The notes beneath the pieces are model-generated. The model saw nothing but the letters and a program-made list of their open reading frames with translations, did not search any database and had not been told where the DNA came from. A DNA stretch of 64,000 nucleotides, taken from assembly GCF_014647375.1 (NCBI RefSeq), contig NZ_BMPB01000001.1, positions 744,001 through 808,000 of the forward strand, given 5' to 3'. Position 1 is the first letter of the stretch; each line of letters starts with the position of its first letter. The DNA comes from Parabacteroides faecis. Its GTDB lineage: Bacteria; Bacteroidota; Bacteroidia; Bacteroidales; Tannerellaceae. The translations under genes were made by a program, and so were the position numbers. This document shows, piece after piece, positions 1 through 9,177 of the stretch.

Positions 1-786
1 ACTGTCGAATATGCATACGATGATTATGCGACTGCTTTGTTGGCTAAGGAGTTGGGAGATGAAAGTACTTATAAAACGTTGATGGAACGCTCCGGTAATT
101 ATAAGAACCTGTTCGATCCGAGTACAGGTTTCTGGCGCGGAAAGATTGCCGATGGCAGCTGGATCAAGGATTTCGATCCTTATTATCCTTATTATGCTTA
201 TATGTATCGTGAAGCCAATGCCTGGCAGTCACTGTTTTTTGCTCCCCACGATCCGAAAGGTATGATTGCCCTTTATCCCAGTGAAAAAGCTGTCGAACAG
301 AAACTGGATTCACTGTTTACAGAACCGTGGAGAAATTATGAAGCTCACAATTTAACCGGTTTCATCGGAAATTATTGCCACGGCAACCAACCCGGACACA
401 GCATTCCTTATACTTATTATTTCATCGATAAACAGGAAAAGGCACAGTGTATGCTGGATAGTATCATGAATCATTATTATGATATGGGTAAGGACAAACT
501 GGCTTATTCCGGAATGGATGATGCTGGTGAGATGTCTTCCTGGTATGTATTCAATGCCATTGGCTTATATACCTATTCTCCGGCTGACCCGGAATATATC
601 GTGACCGTACCTTTGTTCGACCAGGTAAAATTCACCTTAGGCGATAATACTCAGTTCACGATCGTAAAGAAAGGCAACGGGCGGAAGATTACGGATATTT
701 CTTATGACGGTCAGAAAATCGATGGCTGGTTTATCCCGCATGCCCTGTTGAAACAGGGGAAACAATTGACAGTCACTACTGAATAA
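1..786 (+). CDS. GH92 alpha-mannosidase, C-terminal part (5' end outside window)
   Basis: The frame is open from base 1, so this is the C-terminal 261 residues of a larger protein (GH92 enzymes are about 750 residues). GH92 enzymes are calcium-dependent exo-alpha-mannosidases of the periplasm or outer membrane that trim N-glycans and yeast mannan. The GH92 signatures are clear: a YDDYA helix, the stretch GNQPGHSIPYTY, and GMDDAGEMSSWYVF carrying the two Asp residues that act as catalytic base. The usual family motif is GNEPxH, in which Glu is the general acid. Here the codon at 388-390 is CAA, giving Gln. That swap is known in GH92 members acting on mannose-phosphate diesters, where no acid is needed. 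The family call is firm; the altered substrate is inference. Confidence 0.9.
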   Translation, partial: TVEYAYDDYATALLAKELGDESTYKTLMERSGNYKNLFDPSTGFWRGKIADGSWIKDFDPYYPYYAYMYREANAWQSLFFAPHDPKGMIALYPSEKAVEQKLDSLFTEPWRNYEAHNLTGFIGNYCHGNQPGHSIPYTYYFIDKQEKAQCMLDSIMNHYYDMGKDKLAYSGMDDAGEMSSWYVFNAIGLYTYSPADPEYIVTVPLFDQVKFTLGDNTQFTIVKKGNGRKITDISYDGQKIDGWFIPHALLKQGKQLTVTTE

Positions 787-816
787 TAAAAGATCAAGTG
801 TTTTCTATTGCGATCG

Positions 817-846
817 GCCCGGGTTTACTTAAATCCGGGCTGATTT
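817..846. terminator. Hairpin between convergent genes
   Basis: GCCCGGGTTT and AAATCCGGGC form a 10-bp stem (one G-T wobble) with loop ACTT, followed by TGATTT. It lies between the GH92 stop (786) and the convergent ABC ATPase stop (869), so it may serve either strand. Confidence 0.55.
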
Positions 847-868
847 GTATCAGTACGTGAATAAAGGA

Positions 869-1558
869 TCAGATAAGCTTCTTTATTTGATCGGAAGCCT
901 GGTCCTCTATAGTTGAATAGAGGAGTTTTTGGAGCATTCCAAACTGTTCTCTGGAGTAGCTGTGGCCGATTATCCCGTGATCGATATGATGGATCTGATC
1001 GCAACTGGACGTTAATGTCTCGAAAACATGTGAAGTAACCAATACCGTTTTACCTCCTTCCCGGAGTTGTTGCAGGATAAGGGTGAGGATATGGGCACTT
1101 TCCAGATCCAGGCCGTTGAACGGTTCATCCAGGACTACGATCGGTTTATCTGGCTTAAGAACGCCCAGCAAGGCTAGTTTCTTTCTCATCCCGGTCGAAT
1201 AGTTTTCCGTAATATCGTCTAACGGAAGATGAAAAAGTTGTTGCCAGCTATCTGTTTCAAAACCGTTCTTTCCTGCCGGGAAAAGATTCAGGTATTCCCG
1301 TCCTGTCATATAAGGGTAAAAGTAATTCTCGGCTTCCAGGTAGGCAATATCCCGTCTTTTCAGAGTTCTTTCATTGTAGCAGATCGAACCTTCGGAAGGG
1401 CGGATGAAAGCATACAGCGTATTCAGCAAGGTTGTCTTCCCGGCGCCGTTCAGACCGACCAGGCCGTGTATTTTCCCCGATTCCATCGATAGGTCGATCC
1501 CTTTCAGTATGGGAGATTCTTTTTTATATTCTACTTGCAGATTCCGGATTGTAAGCAT
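869..1558 (-). CDS. ABC transporter ATP-binding protein
   Basis: A 229-residue nucleotide-binding subunit powering the membrane partner encoded just upstream. Walker A is GLNGAGKTT (about residues 36-44), the signature is YSTGMRKKL (about 120), and Walker B is VVLDEPFNGLD (about 140), followed by an H-loop (TSHVF). It has no membrane segment or signal peptide. Its start overlaps the 3' end of the permease gene by 35 bp, so the two are translationally coupled. The domain layout is that of an export-type ABC-2 ATPase; the substrate cannot be read from sequence. Confidence 0.92.
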   Translation of the reverse strand: MLTIRNLQVEYKKESPILKGIDLSMESGKIHGLVGLNGAGKTTLLNTLYAFIRPSEGSICYNERTLKRRDIAYLEAENYFYPYMTGREYLNLFPAGKNGFETDSWQQLFHLPLDDITENYSTGMRKKLALLGVLKPDKPIVVLDEPFNGLDLESAHILTLILQQLREGGKTVLVTSHVFETLTSSCDQIHHIDHGIIGHSYSREQFGMLQKLLYSTIEDQASDQIKKLI

Positions 1559-2492
1559 ATAGATAAATTGTTAGATTCCGGCAGGCAGCCAGATAGTATT
1601 TGATCAGAAAAAACAGAACTACCGGCGAAAAAACCGGAAGGAAAATGCTTATTACAGCTGTTGTAATGGGAACTTGCCCTCCCGTAATCTTTGTATTCGG
1701 CAGATAATGGGCATATTTGTTTACAATGAATAACGCTATATTCAGGGATACTCCTACCAGAAAGGTAAGGATAAGCCACCAATGCTGTGGATATAAAAGC
1801 ATGTATATCGCACAAACTGGAATTATCGCGTATATGGATAATTTCAGATAGAGGAGTAGTTTCCTGTGCAGAAACCTGTTGGCAGGTCGTTCCTGCGCGC
1901 AAAGTATCTGTACCGGCTCTGAGAATCTGAAAATATCGGACAATACGACCGTGAAGAACCAGAGTGATGCCAGAGAGGCAAAAGGCAGTAACAGGCCGAT
2001 CCAGGCACTCAGATAGAGAATCAGTAATAAGCCGCCGTATTGCCGGATCCCGGCCCGTAATTCGAAGGCTTCCGCCGGTATCCATCCGGGAGCTTCCATC
2101 CCCTTTTTTGTCCGGTGAAAAGGCTGTTTTATGAAACTGATTCCTATGCATCCGGCTATGATTGCCAGCGATATATACCAGAATGAATTTACCAGCAGGA
2201 TAATAAGGATCGGTAAGGATAATAAGAAATAATCCATGCTGAATACTTTCCAGCCATTCTCTTCCGTAAGAAAGATGAATCTATAGTCTTTCCTTCGCAG
2301 CTGGAGTAAAGACAGAAGTGCCAGCAGGATGGCTGCTATGATCAGGCTCCCTTTTAAATCCTTCGTAAATTGATACAGTGCAATTCCGGGTATAAGCAAG
2401 AGTCCTACCATCACGACCAGATAGATAACCGGAATTTCACGAATAAACTTTCCCGACTGCCGGAGACGGAAACGTAGGAATGCGCTGTTCAT
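1524..2492 (-). CDS. ABC-type membrane protein, permease partner
   Basis: A 322-residue, very hydrophobic protein with about eight predicted membrane segments (for example IYLVVMVGLLLIPGIALY and LIIAAILLALLSLL) and short, mostly basic loops. It has no motif I recognise by itself. It is first in a two-gene operon with the ABC ATPase, which is why I call it the permease. A -7 box (TACATTTG on the minus strand) lies 24-31 bp upstream of the start. Bacteroidales have many such ATPase plus multi-span pairs of unknown substrate. Confidence 0.75.
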   Translation of the reverse strand: MNSAFLRFRLRQSGKFIREIPVIYLVVMVGLLLIPGIALYQFTKDLKGSLIIAAILLALLSLLQLRRKDYRFIFLTEENGWKVFSMDYFLLSLPILIILLVNSFWYISLAIIAGCIGISFIKQPFHRTKKGMEAPGWIPAEAFELRAGIRQYGGLLLILYLSAWIGLLLPFASLASLWFFTVVLSDIFRFSEPVQILCAQERPANRFLHRKLLLYLKLSIYAIIPVCAIYMLLYPQHWWLILTFLVGVSLNIALFIVNKYAHYLPNTKITGGQVPITTAVISIFLPVFSPVVLFFLIKYYLAACRNLTIYLYAYNPESASRI

Positions 2493-2515
2493 AAATGTTC
2501 AATTAACGTTCCCGG

Positions 2516-2523
2516 CAAATGTA
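2516..2523 (-). promoter_or_regulatory. -7 box of the ABC transporter operon
   Basis: Read on the minus strand this is TACATTTG, an exact match to the Bacteroidales -7 consensus TAnnTTTG. Transcription would start near 2509, giving a leader of under 20 nt before the permease start. No clear -33 TTTG is visible. Confidence 0.6.
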
Positions 2524-2652
2524 GGGAATTTTATTCATTGATTGTTGTATTCCCCAGGCATTATCCCTATCTTTCGCTCACCAAAAGATCCCTTTTATTA
2601 TCAATACTTATTCCTTTCTTTTCTATTAAACATACGGTAAATTTTAGCGGCC

Positions 2653-2740
2653 GATAATTATCAGCCGTATGGTTCATAATTATCAGCCGAACGGTTGACA
2701 ATTGTCGGCCAATCGGTTGATGGTTATCAACCACTGATTT
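2653..2740. repeat. Four tandem 22-bp units with a palindromic core
   Basis: The 482-bp gap between the ABC operon and ruvB holds four head-to-tail units starting at 2653, 2675, 2697 and 2719. Cores are GATAATTATC, CATAATTATC, GACAATTGTC and GATGGTTATC, each followed by a GCC/ACC-rich half and (units 1-3) ending GGTT. The third unit changes both sides of the dyad (T to C and A to G), so symmetry is kept. The layout suggests side-by-side binding sites for a dimeric regulator about two helical turns apart. The rest of the gap also has two copies of GC(A/G)AATGCATCA (near 2779 and 2818) and no gene I can support. Confidence 0.7.
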
Positions 2741-2960
2741 CCCGCCGGGGAAATTTGAATTAGTACGGGTAGTAACGGCAAATGCATCAGGTGGAAAATT
2801 ATGATTGGCAGGGAAAGCGAATGCATCAAGACATATTTCAGCATTAATAATGAATGAACCATCTGTAAATTGCTTCAGATTGCTGTTTCAGATGGGAATG
2901 GAAGATAGACTGCTGTGCTTTATGAACAGGAGCCGGACAGTGTAAAGCAAATATATTTAT

Positions 2961-2968
2961 TATCTTTG
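2961..2968 (+). promoter_or_regulatory. -7 box of ruvB
   Basis: TATCTTTG matches TAnnTTTG exactly. The implied transcription start is near 2972-2975, directly at the first ATG (2976). The message would be almost leaderless, or translation may begin at the second Met (2988). Confidence 0.65.
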
Positions 2969-2975
2969 CAAGGCA

Positions 2976-4013
2976 ATGAGCAAAGATATGGAAGACGATT
3001 TTGATATAAGAGATACACGTGTGCCGGAAAGTGAACGGGAGTACGAAAATGCACTCCGGCCACTTTCTTTTCACGATTTCAGCGGACAGGCCAAGGTGGT
3101 CGAGAACCTGAAAATTTTTGTGATGGCGGCCCGTATGCGCAAAGAAGCATTGGATCATGTGTTGCTGCATGGCCCTCCCGGACTAGGCAAAACTACGTTG
3201 TCGAATATTATAGCCAATGAACTGGGAGTCGGTTTTAAAGTGACTTCCGGTCCGGTGTTGGATAAACCCGGCGATTTGGCAGGTGTGCTGACCTCACTGG
3301 AAAAGGATGATGTCCTTTTTATAGATGAGATTCACCGTCTGAGTCCGATCGTGGAAGAATATCTGTATTCGGCTATGGAGGATTACCGGATCGATATTAT
3401 GATCGATAAAGGGCCGAGCGCCCGTTCTATCCAGATAGATCTGGCTCCTTTTACGCTGGTCGGTGCAACCACCCGTAGCGGTTTGCTGACCAGTCCGTTG
3501 CGTGCCCGTTTCGGGATCAATATGCACTTGGAATATTATGAGATGGAGACATTGACGAAGATCATACTTCGTAGTGCAGATATCCTGAATGTGAAATGCG
3601 AACTGAGCGCAGCGCGTGAGATCGCTTCACGCAGTCGTGGTACGCCCCGTATTGCCAATGCGTTGTTACGCCGTGTACGTGACTTTGCACAGGTGAAAGG
3701 TTCCGGCGAAATAGACAAGGCTATATCCTGTTATGCGTTGGAGGCATTAAATATCGACCGTTATGGCCTGGATCAGATCGATAATAAGTTACTGACAACA
3801 ATTATAGATAAATTCAACGGAGGTCCGGTCGGCCTGACCACTATCGCTACGGCTTTAGGCGAAGATCCCGGAACACTGGAAGAAGTATATGAACCTTTCC
3901 TGATCAAAGAAGGATTTATCAAACGTACACCGCGGGGCCGTGAAGTAACGGAACTGGCTTATACCCACCTGGGACGTAAAAGGGGCGAAGAACAAGGGTT
4001 TTTATTTGACTGA
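2976..4013 (+). CDS. ruvB: Holliday junction branch migration ATPase RuvB
   Basis: The 345-residue RuvB motor forms hexameric rings that, with RuvA, drive branch migration of Holliday junctions. AAA+ motifs are intact: Walker [11 protein letters not shown] (residues 65-74), Walker B VLFIDEIH (113-120), a sensor in [12 protein letters not shown], and the C-terminal winged-helix end with [17 protein letters not shown]. Length is normal for Bacteroidetes. The start is the first ATG; the fifth residue is also Met (2988) and fits better with the promoter position and with relatives beginning MEEDF-like. The flippase gene follows after 8 bp, so the two are probably cotranscribed. Confidence 0.97.
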   Translation: MSKDMEDDFDIRDTRVPESEREYENALRPLSFHDFSGQAKVVENLKIFVMAARMRKEALDHVLLHGPPGLGKTTLSNIIANELGVGFKVTSGPVLDKPGDLAGVLTSLEKDDVLFIDEIHRLSPIVEEYLYSAMEDYRIDIMIDKGPSARSIQIDLAPFTLVGATTRSGLLTSPLRARFGINMHLEYYEMETLTKIILRSADILNVKCELSAAREIASRSRGTPRIANALLRRVRDFAQVKGSGEIDKAISCYALEALNIDRYGLDQIDNKLLTTIIDKFNGGPVGLTTIATALGEDPGTLEEVYEPFLIKEGFIKRTPRGREVTELAYTHLGRKRGEEQGFLFD

Positions 4014-4021
4014 AAAAAGTT

Positions 4022-5527
4022 ATGGCTGGAGGAATGAAGCGGCTCGCAGGAGAGACTGCGATTTATGGTGTTAGTAGTATTGTAGGGAAATTCCTGAACT
4101 GGATGCTGGTGCCGATGTATACGCGTGTGCTGGCAACGGAAAGTGATTATGGAATCGTAACCAATTTGTATGCTTGGACAGCATTGCTGATGGTTATTCT
4201 TACTTATGGAATGGAAACGGGATTTTTCCGTTTTATGAATAAGAAAGAAATTACGCTTCCAATGCGGGTTTACGCTACTACATTATTCAGTATCGCTTTT
4301 ACTTCTGTGCTGTTTGTTGTTTTGATATTCAGTGCATTGACTCCGATCAGTAATTCTTTAGGGTATGGTGCGAATCCGGAATTTGTCGGAATGATGTCGG
4401 GGATTGTGGCAGTCGATGCTTTTTGTTGCATACCGTTTGCTTTTCTCCGGTATCAGGGAAAAGCGGTTCGCTTTGCTTCTATCAAATTGTTTAATATTTT
4501 TCTGAATATTGTTTTAGTACTTTTCTTCCTGATAGCTTGTCCATGGCTTTATACTCATACCCCTGCATTGGTTGATTGGTTTTATATTCCGGATTATCAG
4601 GTGGGATATATTTTTGTTGCGAATGTAATAACGTCGCTTGTCACACTTGTGCTGTTGTTTCCCGATATGATCCCGGGTTTACGGGAAAAAGCGAGTTTCG
4701 TTTTACTCAAACGGATGCTTGCTTATTCTTTTCCGATCCTGATTTTGGGAATTGCAGGTATTTTTAATCAGACAGCGGATAAAATATTATTTCCTTTCTT
4801 ATTCGAAGATAAGGAGATGGCCAATACCCAATTGGGAATATATGGTGCCTGTTTTAAAATAGCAGTTGTATTGGTTATGTTTACACAGGCGTTTCGGTAT
4901 GCTTACGAGCCATTTATTTTTGCAAAGAATAAGGATGATGACAGTAAAAAGTCATATTCGGAAGCGATGAAGTATTTTATTATATTCGCTCTGCTTATTT
5001 TTCTGGCAGTGATGTTTTATATCGATATATTTAAACATATCGTCCCTGTTTCCTATTATCCCGGATTACGTGTTGTGCCTATCGTTATGTTGGGTGAATT
5101 GTTCTTCGGAATTTATTTTAATCTTTCATTCTGGTACAAATTGATCGATCAGACACGGTGGGGAGCTTATTTCTCGACGATCGGATGTGCCACTACAATT
5201 CTGATCATTGTATTCTTTGCTCCTGTATACGGATATATGGCTTGTGCATGGGCTTCTTTTGCGAGCAATCTGATAATGATGCTTCTTTCATATTTTATCG
5301 GGCAGAAGAAATTCCCGATACAATACGATCTTAAATCTGCAGTTATCTACTCCGTTTTAGCGGCCGTTTTCTATCTGGCAGGCATGTTGCCGACGATCGA
5401 ATCGGAACTTTTGCGTTTGGGATACCGTACTTTGCTGCTTTGCCTGTTTGTCGGCATCGTAATAAGACGCGATTTACCATTGCAGGAATTGCCTTACGTA
5501 GGGCGTTATTTTGCTAAAAAGAAATAA
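4022..5527 (+). CDS. Polysaccharide flippase (Wzx/MATE-like)
   Basis: A 501-residue integral membrane protein with 12-14 hydrophobic segments and the N-terminal pattern of O-antigen/oligosaccharide flippases (an AGETAIYGVSSIVGKFLNWMLVPMYTRVL-type first helix, split here as AGETAIYGVSSIVGKF then LNWMLVPMYTRVL). Such proteins move lipid-linked sugars across the inner membrane. It sits 8 bp after ruvB rather than within a capsule cluster, which is a common position for this gene in Bacteroidales. The fifth residue is also Met, so the start may be 12 bp further in. The substrate is unknown. Confidence 0.85.
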   Translation: MAGGMKRLAGETAIYGVSSIVGKFLNWMLVPMYTRVLATESDYGIVTNLYAWTALLMVILTYGMETGFFRFMNKKEITLPMRVYATTLFSIAFTSVLFVVLIFSALTPISNSLGYGANPEFVGMMSGIVAVDAFCCIPFAFLRYQGKAVRFASIKLFNIFLNIVLVLFFLIACPWLYTHTPALVDWFYIPDYQVGYIFVANVITSLVTLVLLFPDMIPGLREKASFVLLKRMLAYSFPILILGIAGIFNQTADKILFPFLFEDKEMANTQLGIYGACFKIAVVLVMFTQAFRYAYEPFIFAKNKDDDSKKSYSEAMKYFIIFALLIFLAVMFYIDIFKHIVPVSYYPGLRVVPIVMLGELFFGIYFNLSFWYKLIDQTRWGAYFSTIGCATTILIIVFFAPVYGYMACAWASFASNLIMMLLSYFIGQKKFPIQYDLKSAVIYSVLAAVFYLAGMLPTIESELLRLGYRTLLLCLFVGIVIRRDLPLQELPYVGRYFAKKK

Positions 5528-5537
5528 TCCCGGTCGC

Positions 5538-7607
5538 TTATTCCGGTTTGAGAGGAAGTGTCAGGACAATGCGTAAACCGGCTGAATAATCCGGATCGAC
5601 GTAAATCTTTCCTTTCATGCGGTGTGCTATCTGCCGGCAGAGGTATAATCCCAATCCGGAACCCGGAACGAAATCGTCTGCTTTGGTGAACCGTTCGAAT
5701 ATCCATTCACGCTTATCGGAGGAGATACCGCAACCGGTGTCTGTGATATAGATAACCATTTGGTTTTGTTCCTCTTCTGCTTTGTAAGAGAGGATAATAT
5801 TCCCCTTTTTAGTGAATTTGTTCGCATTATTCAGCAGATGGGACAGGATGAGGCTGAAATGGTTTGCATTCGTGTAGGCGATGTCTTTTTCCCGGTCGCC
5901 TTCGATCCGGTATTCGATATCCGCTTTCCCGTTGAGCCTTTTCAACTGTTCCATTTCGCAGGAGCACAGCAGGTGGATATTGACCGGCGATAATGATAGC
6001 TCTTCTTTGTTGCTGTCCAGCTGGGCGATTTCGAGTACGCTGTTCATCATGGAAGTGATGTGATTGCAATTCTCGAAAATAATCTTGCTGAATTCCTGTT
6101 TCTCTTCGGCTGTAATATCTTCTTCCGTGATCAGGTCGGCAAATCCGTTGATCGCATTCAAAGGTGTACGGACTTCATGGCACATGTTTTTAATGAAGGC
6201 ATTTTTCATGCGTTCGCTTTCCTGTGCTTTTTCACTGGCAAGGATTACCTGGTGGTTAGATTCCTGTAGTTTTATATATAAAGCGTTGATCTTCCATAAA
6301 CGGAAAGCGACAAAAATAGCTGAACTGACTGCCAGAATGAATAAAGACAGGAACATATACAACTGATTCCGACTCTTTTGCAAATCGACCTCCAATGCTT
6401 TCTTTTCGATGACTAATTCATCTACCCGTTTTTTGATTTCCAGATCTTCCAGCTTTTCGTTCATATTCTTGAGCCGCGTGGAATCCAGCAATACGGTATA
6501 CTCCTTTTGAGCCTCGTAAGCATCTTTATAAAGATGGAGGCTATCGAGCATATCTATTTTATCTTTCAGTGTCGATATGATGTGATCGGATAAATCGATT
6601 TTAAAGTCGGCCGTGCGGAAATAATGCATGACGGAATCGCAATACTCCGTGGCTTTCAGGAGCCTGTCTGTTGTCCGGTAATAATTGAGAGAAGTGAAGA
6701 GACGGTCGTATTCAGCAGAAAAAGCGGCATCTTCGGGATACTTCATATTCAATTCCGTAAAATGCTGGTAATAGGACGTCGCCATATCTCTTCCGAATGT
6801 TCTGGCGGAGCAAGCCAGGCTGGAATAGGCGTTGAGTAGATGCCGTTTGGTTACATAAGGACGTTTCTTCATCTCTTTTGTCTCTGCATATTCCTTTTGC
6901 ATATTCAGATAGCGGAGAGCATATTTGGCCTGGTCTGCCTGATCGAGCGAATAGAGTGTCAGGATATTGAACGAATTCAGGCGGAACAGATACGAGTATT
7001 GCAGCGGTATATTTTCAGACAGGCTGATTACTTCTTTAAAGCGTGCACAGATATCGTTATGCTGATTTTCTTCGTTTCCCGGTTCGACACGGTTGCTGTA
7101 AGCCATACCTAACAGGTAATTGATGGACATTTTCTCCAGTGGCGACAGGTCTTTATCGGTTTCCAGTTTAAGCTGATACTGTTCTATCAGTTTCTTCCTG
7201 TCTTCTCCTTCCGTATAAAATACCACCCGTACATCAATGATCGTTTGCATATAAGTGATCAGAAAATCGCGGGCTTTTCCTGTCAGTTCACGTTTCGCCT
7301 CGCCCATGTAGACATCGGTACTGTCTTTGATATCGTTGTTGACATAGAAACGTAGGATTTCGGTGAGGGCTGCTTCCTTATAATAATCGTTATTCTCGGC
7401 AATGGCTTCTTTATAAAGTTCTTTTGCATAATCGACCTGCTCCTGCTGGCGGGAAATATCCATGAGGTTTGTCAGTATCTCCAACTTTTCCCTGCCGGAA
7501 GTCGCTGATTTTAAGCCAGCACTTAAGACTTCTTTGGTAGCGGGATTGTTGGCTACTGCAAACAAAACATAACCGAACAGATATATAAGAATTAAACAGC
7601 GTTTCAT
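5538..7607 (-). CDS. TPR-containing sensor histidine kinase
   Basis: A 689-residue membrane kinase. It begins with a signal/anchor (CLILIYLFGYVLFAVA), followed by a helical TPR-like periplasmic region (about 30-390), a coiled coil, one membrane span (YMFLSLFILAVSSAIFVAF, about 412-430), then HisKA with the phospho-acceptor in CHEVRTPLNAINGF and HATPase_c with N-box NANKFTK, G1 DTGCGIS and G2 GSGLGLYL. No receiver or DNA-binding domain is fused, so the partner regulator must be encoded elsewhere. The 3' end is convergent with the flippase, with 10 bp between the stops. The signal it senses is unknown. Confidence 0.9.
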   Translation of the reverse strand: MKRCLILIYLFGYVLFAVANNPATKEVLSAGLKSATSGREKLEILTNLMDISRQQEQVDYAKELYKEAIAENNDYYKEAALTEILRFYVNNDIKDSTDVYMGEAKRELTGKARDFLITYMQTIIDVRVVFYTEGEDRKKLIEQYQLKLETDKDLSPLEKMSINYLLGMAYSNRVEPGNEENQHNDICARFKEVISLSENIPLQYSYLFRLNSFNILTLYSLDQADQAKYALRYLNMQKEYAETKEMKKRPYVTKRHLLNAYSSLACSARTFGRDMATSYYQHFTELNMKYPEDAAFSAEYDRLFTSLNYYRTTDRLLKATEYCDSVMHYFRTADFKIDLSDHIISTLKDKIDMLDSLHLYKDAYEAQKEYTVLLDSTRLKNMNEKLEDLEIKKRVDELVIEKKALEVDLQKSRNQLYMFLSLFILAVSSAIFVAFRLWKINALYIKLQESNHQVILASEKAQESERMKNAFIKNMCHEVRTPLNAINGFADLITEEDITAEEKQEFSKIIFENCNHITSMMNSVLEIAQLDSNKEELSLSPVNIHLLCSCEMEQLKRLNGKADIEYRIEGDREKDIAYTNANHFSLILSHLLNNANKFTKKGNIILSYKAEEEQNQMVIYITDTGCGISSDKREWIFERFTKADDFVPGSGLGLYLCRQIAHRMKGKIYVDPDYSAGLRIVLTLPLKPE

Positions 7608-7660
7608 TATTTATTTGAATATTTAGGTGGATTCCTGTTGCGGATTCTATTGTTTTCTCG

Positions 7661-7668
7661 CAAAGTTA
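7661..7668 (-). promoter_or_regulatory. -7 box of the sensor kinase gene
   Basis: On the minus strand this reads TAACTTTG, an exact TAnnTTTG match 54-61 bp upstream of the kinase start. Confidence 0.6.
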
Positions 7669-7749
7669 ATTGAAAATCAAGAATTCTTTTAATTTTAAAC
7701 AACTTATTCTTGTTCACACTTCTTATTTTTTATTTCGATATACAATTTC

Positions 7750-7757
7750 TATCTTTG
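7750..7757 (+). promoter_or_regulatory. -7 box of the DUF389 gene
   Basis: TATCTTTG matches TAnnTTTG exactly, with an implied start near 7761 and a 50-nt leader before the ATG at 7811. It is divergent from the kinase promoter; the 203-bp gap holds both. Confidence 0.65.
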
Positions 7758-7810
7758 CACGATTAAGGTGAGGCTATTAGTCGGAGTATTTATCAATACA
7801 AGTTAGTGGG

Positions 7811-9169
7811 ATGGAAAAAGGAGTGTTACACAAGCAAATACGAGACTTCTTTGTTCGTAATTTTGACGTCCGCCAAGAGAAGGAAGATGAACTTGAAACG
7901 GTTGAGTCTATAAAGAAAGGTATTGAATTTAAAGGTACTAATCTTTGGGTTTTAATCTTTGCAACATTTGTCGCTTCATTGGGTTTGAATACAAACTCTA
8001 CAGCGGTGATTATCGGTGCGATGTTGATCTCTCCGCTGATGGGGCCTATTATGGGGTTCGGTCTCGGATTGGGGATCTATGATTTTGATCTGATCAAACG
8101 TTCTTTCCGTAATTTTTTGACGGCTACTATCTTCAGTGTGATCACTTCGACCTTGTTCTTTCTCATCTCGCCTATCAGTGAAGCGCAGAGTGAATTGTTA
8201 GCGCGTACGCAACCGACCGTCTATGATGTTCTGATTGCATTCTTCGGTGGATTGGCCGGAATCGTTGCCAGTTCTACGAAAAGTAAAGGAAATGTAATTC
8301 CGGGTGTGGCTATTGCAACGGCTTTGATGCCTCCGCTTTGTACGGCTGGTTTCGGGTTGGCGAGTGGCAATCTGTATTATTTCTTCGGTGCTTTTTATCT
8401 CTATTTCATCAATACGGTATTTATCAGTCTGGCTACTTTCATGGTTGTCCGGGTTTTGAAATATCCTAAAAAGGTCTTTCTGGATAAGCAACGTGAGAAA
8501 GTGGTGACGCGCTATGTCGGTGTGATCGTATTTTTCACGATCGTTCCCAGCCTTTTCCTGAGTTATAACCTGATTCGTTCCAGTTACTTCAATGACCGGG
8601 TTGCCAATTTTGTGTCGGAAGAACTGGCGTTTCCGAATACGCAGATATTGAGCAAGACGGTAACGAATACCAGTGAAAAGCAAGAGGTGAAGGTCGTATT
8701 GATCGGAGAGAATATACCGGATCCGATGATTGAAATAGCACGGAGCAGACTTCGTAAATATGGATTGAAAGACGTTTCGCTGGTTGTCCAGCAAGGTTTT
8801 GGTCAGGAGGCTACAGATATTAATCAGCTGAAGAGCATGCTGATGCAGGATCTGTATAAGAATAGCGAAGAGGTTCTCCGTGTGCAATCCATACAGATCG
8901 ATTCGTTGAAACGGACGGTCGATCGTTATAAAAGTGCTTCACGTATTACATCCGAATTGATTCCGGAAATGAAAGTATTGTTCCCGGCGGTTCTCGAGGC
9001 ATCCTGTTCAAATACCTACATTATGACTACCGACAGTATGAAACAGGATACCGTCATGTTGGTTTACCTGAAAAGTAAAGAGCGTATCAATGAAAAAGAG
9101 CAACAAAAGATCCGTGAATGGTTGGAGGCTCGCGTAAACGAAAAGAATATCAAATTACTAATTGAATAA
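7811..9169 (+). CDS. DUF389 family membrane protein
   Basis: A 452-residue protein with the DUF389 hydrophobic core: TNLWVLIFATFVASLGLNTNS, then AVIIGAMLISPLMGPIMGFGLG, then a long third motif around GNVIPGVAIATALMPPLCTAGFGLASG. There are about six membrane segments (residues 45-260). The C-terminal 190 residues are soluble and mixed alpha/beta, as in the longer Bacteroidetes members. The biochemical function of the family is not settled. It is followed after 8 bp by the S46 peptidase gene, so cotranscription is likely. Confidence 0.88.
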   Translation: MEKGVLHKQIRDFFVRNFDVRQEKEDELETVESIKKGIEFKGTNLWVLIFATFVASLGLNTNSTAVIIGAMLISPLMGPIMGFGLGLGIYDFDLIKRSFRNFLTATIFSVITSTLFFLISPISEAQSELLARTQPTVYDVLIAFFGGLAGIVASSTKSKGNVIPGVAIATALMPPLCTAGFGLASGNLYYFFGAFYLYFINTVFISLATFMVVRVLKYPKKVFLDKQREKVVTRYVGVIVFFTIVPSLFLSYNLIRSSYFNDRVANFVSEELAFPNTQILSKTVTNTSEKQEVKVVLIGENIPDPMIEIARSRLRKYGLKDVSLVVQQGFGQEATDINQLKSMLMQDLYKNSEEVLRVQSIQIDSLKRTVDRYKSASRITSELIPEMKVLFPAVLEASCSNTYIMTTDSMKQDTVMLVYLKSKERINEKEQQKIREWLEARVNEKNIKLLIE

Positions 9170-9177
9170 ATAAGAGA

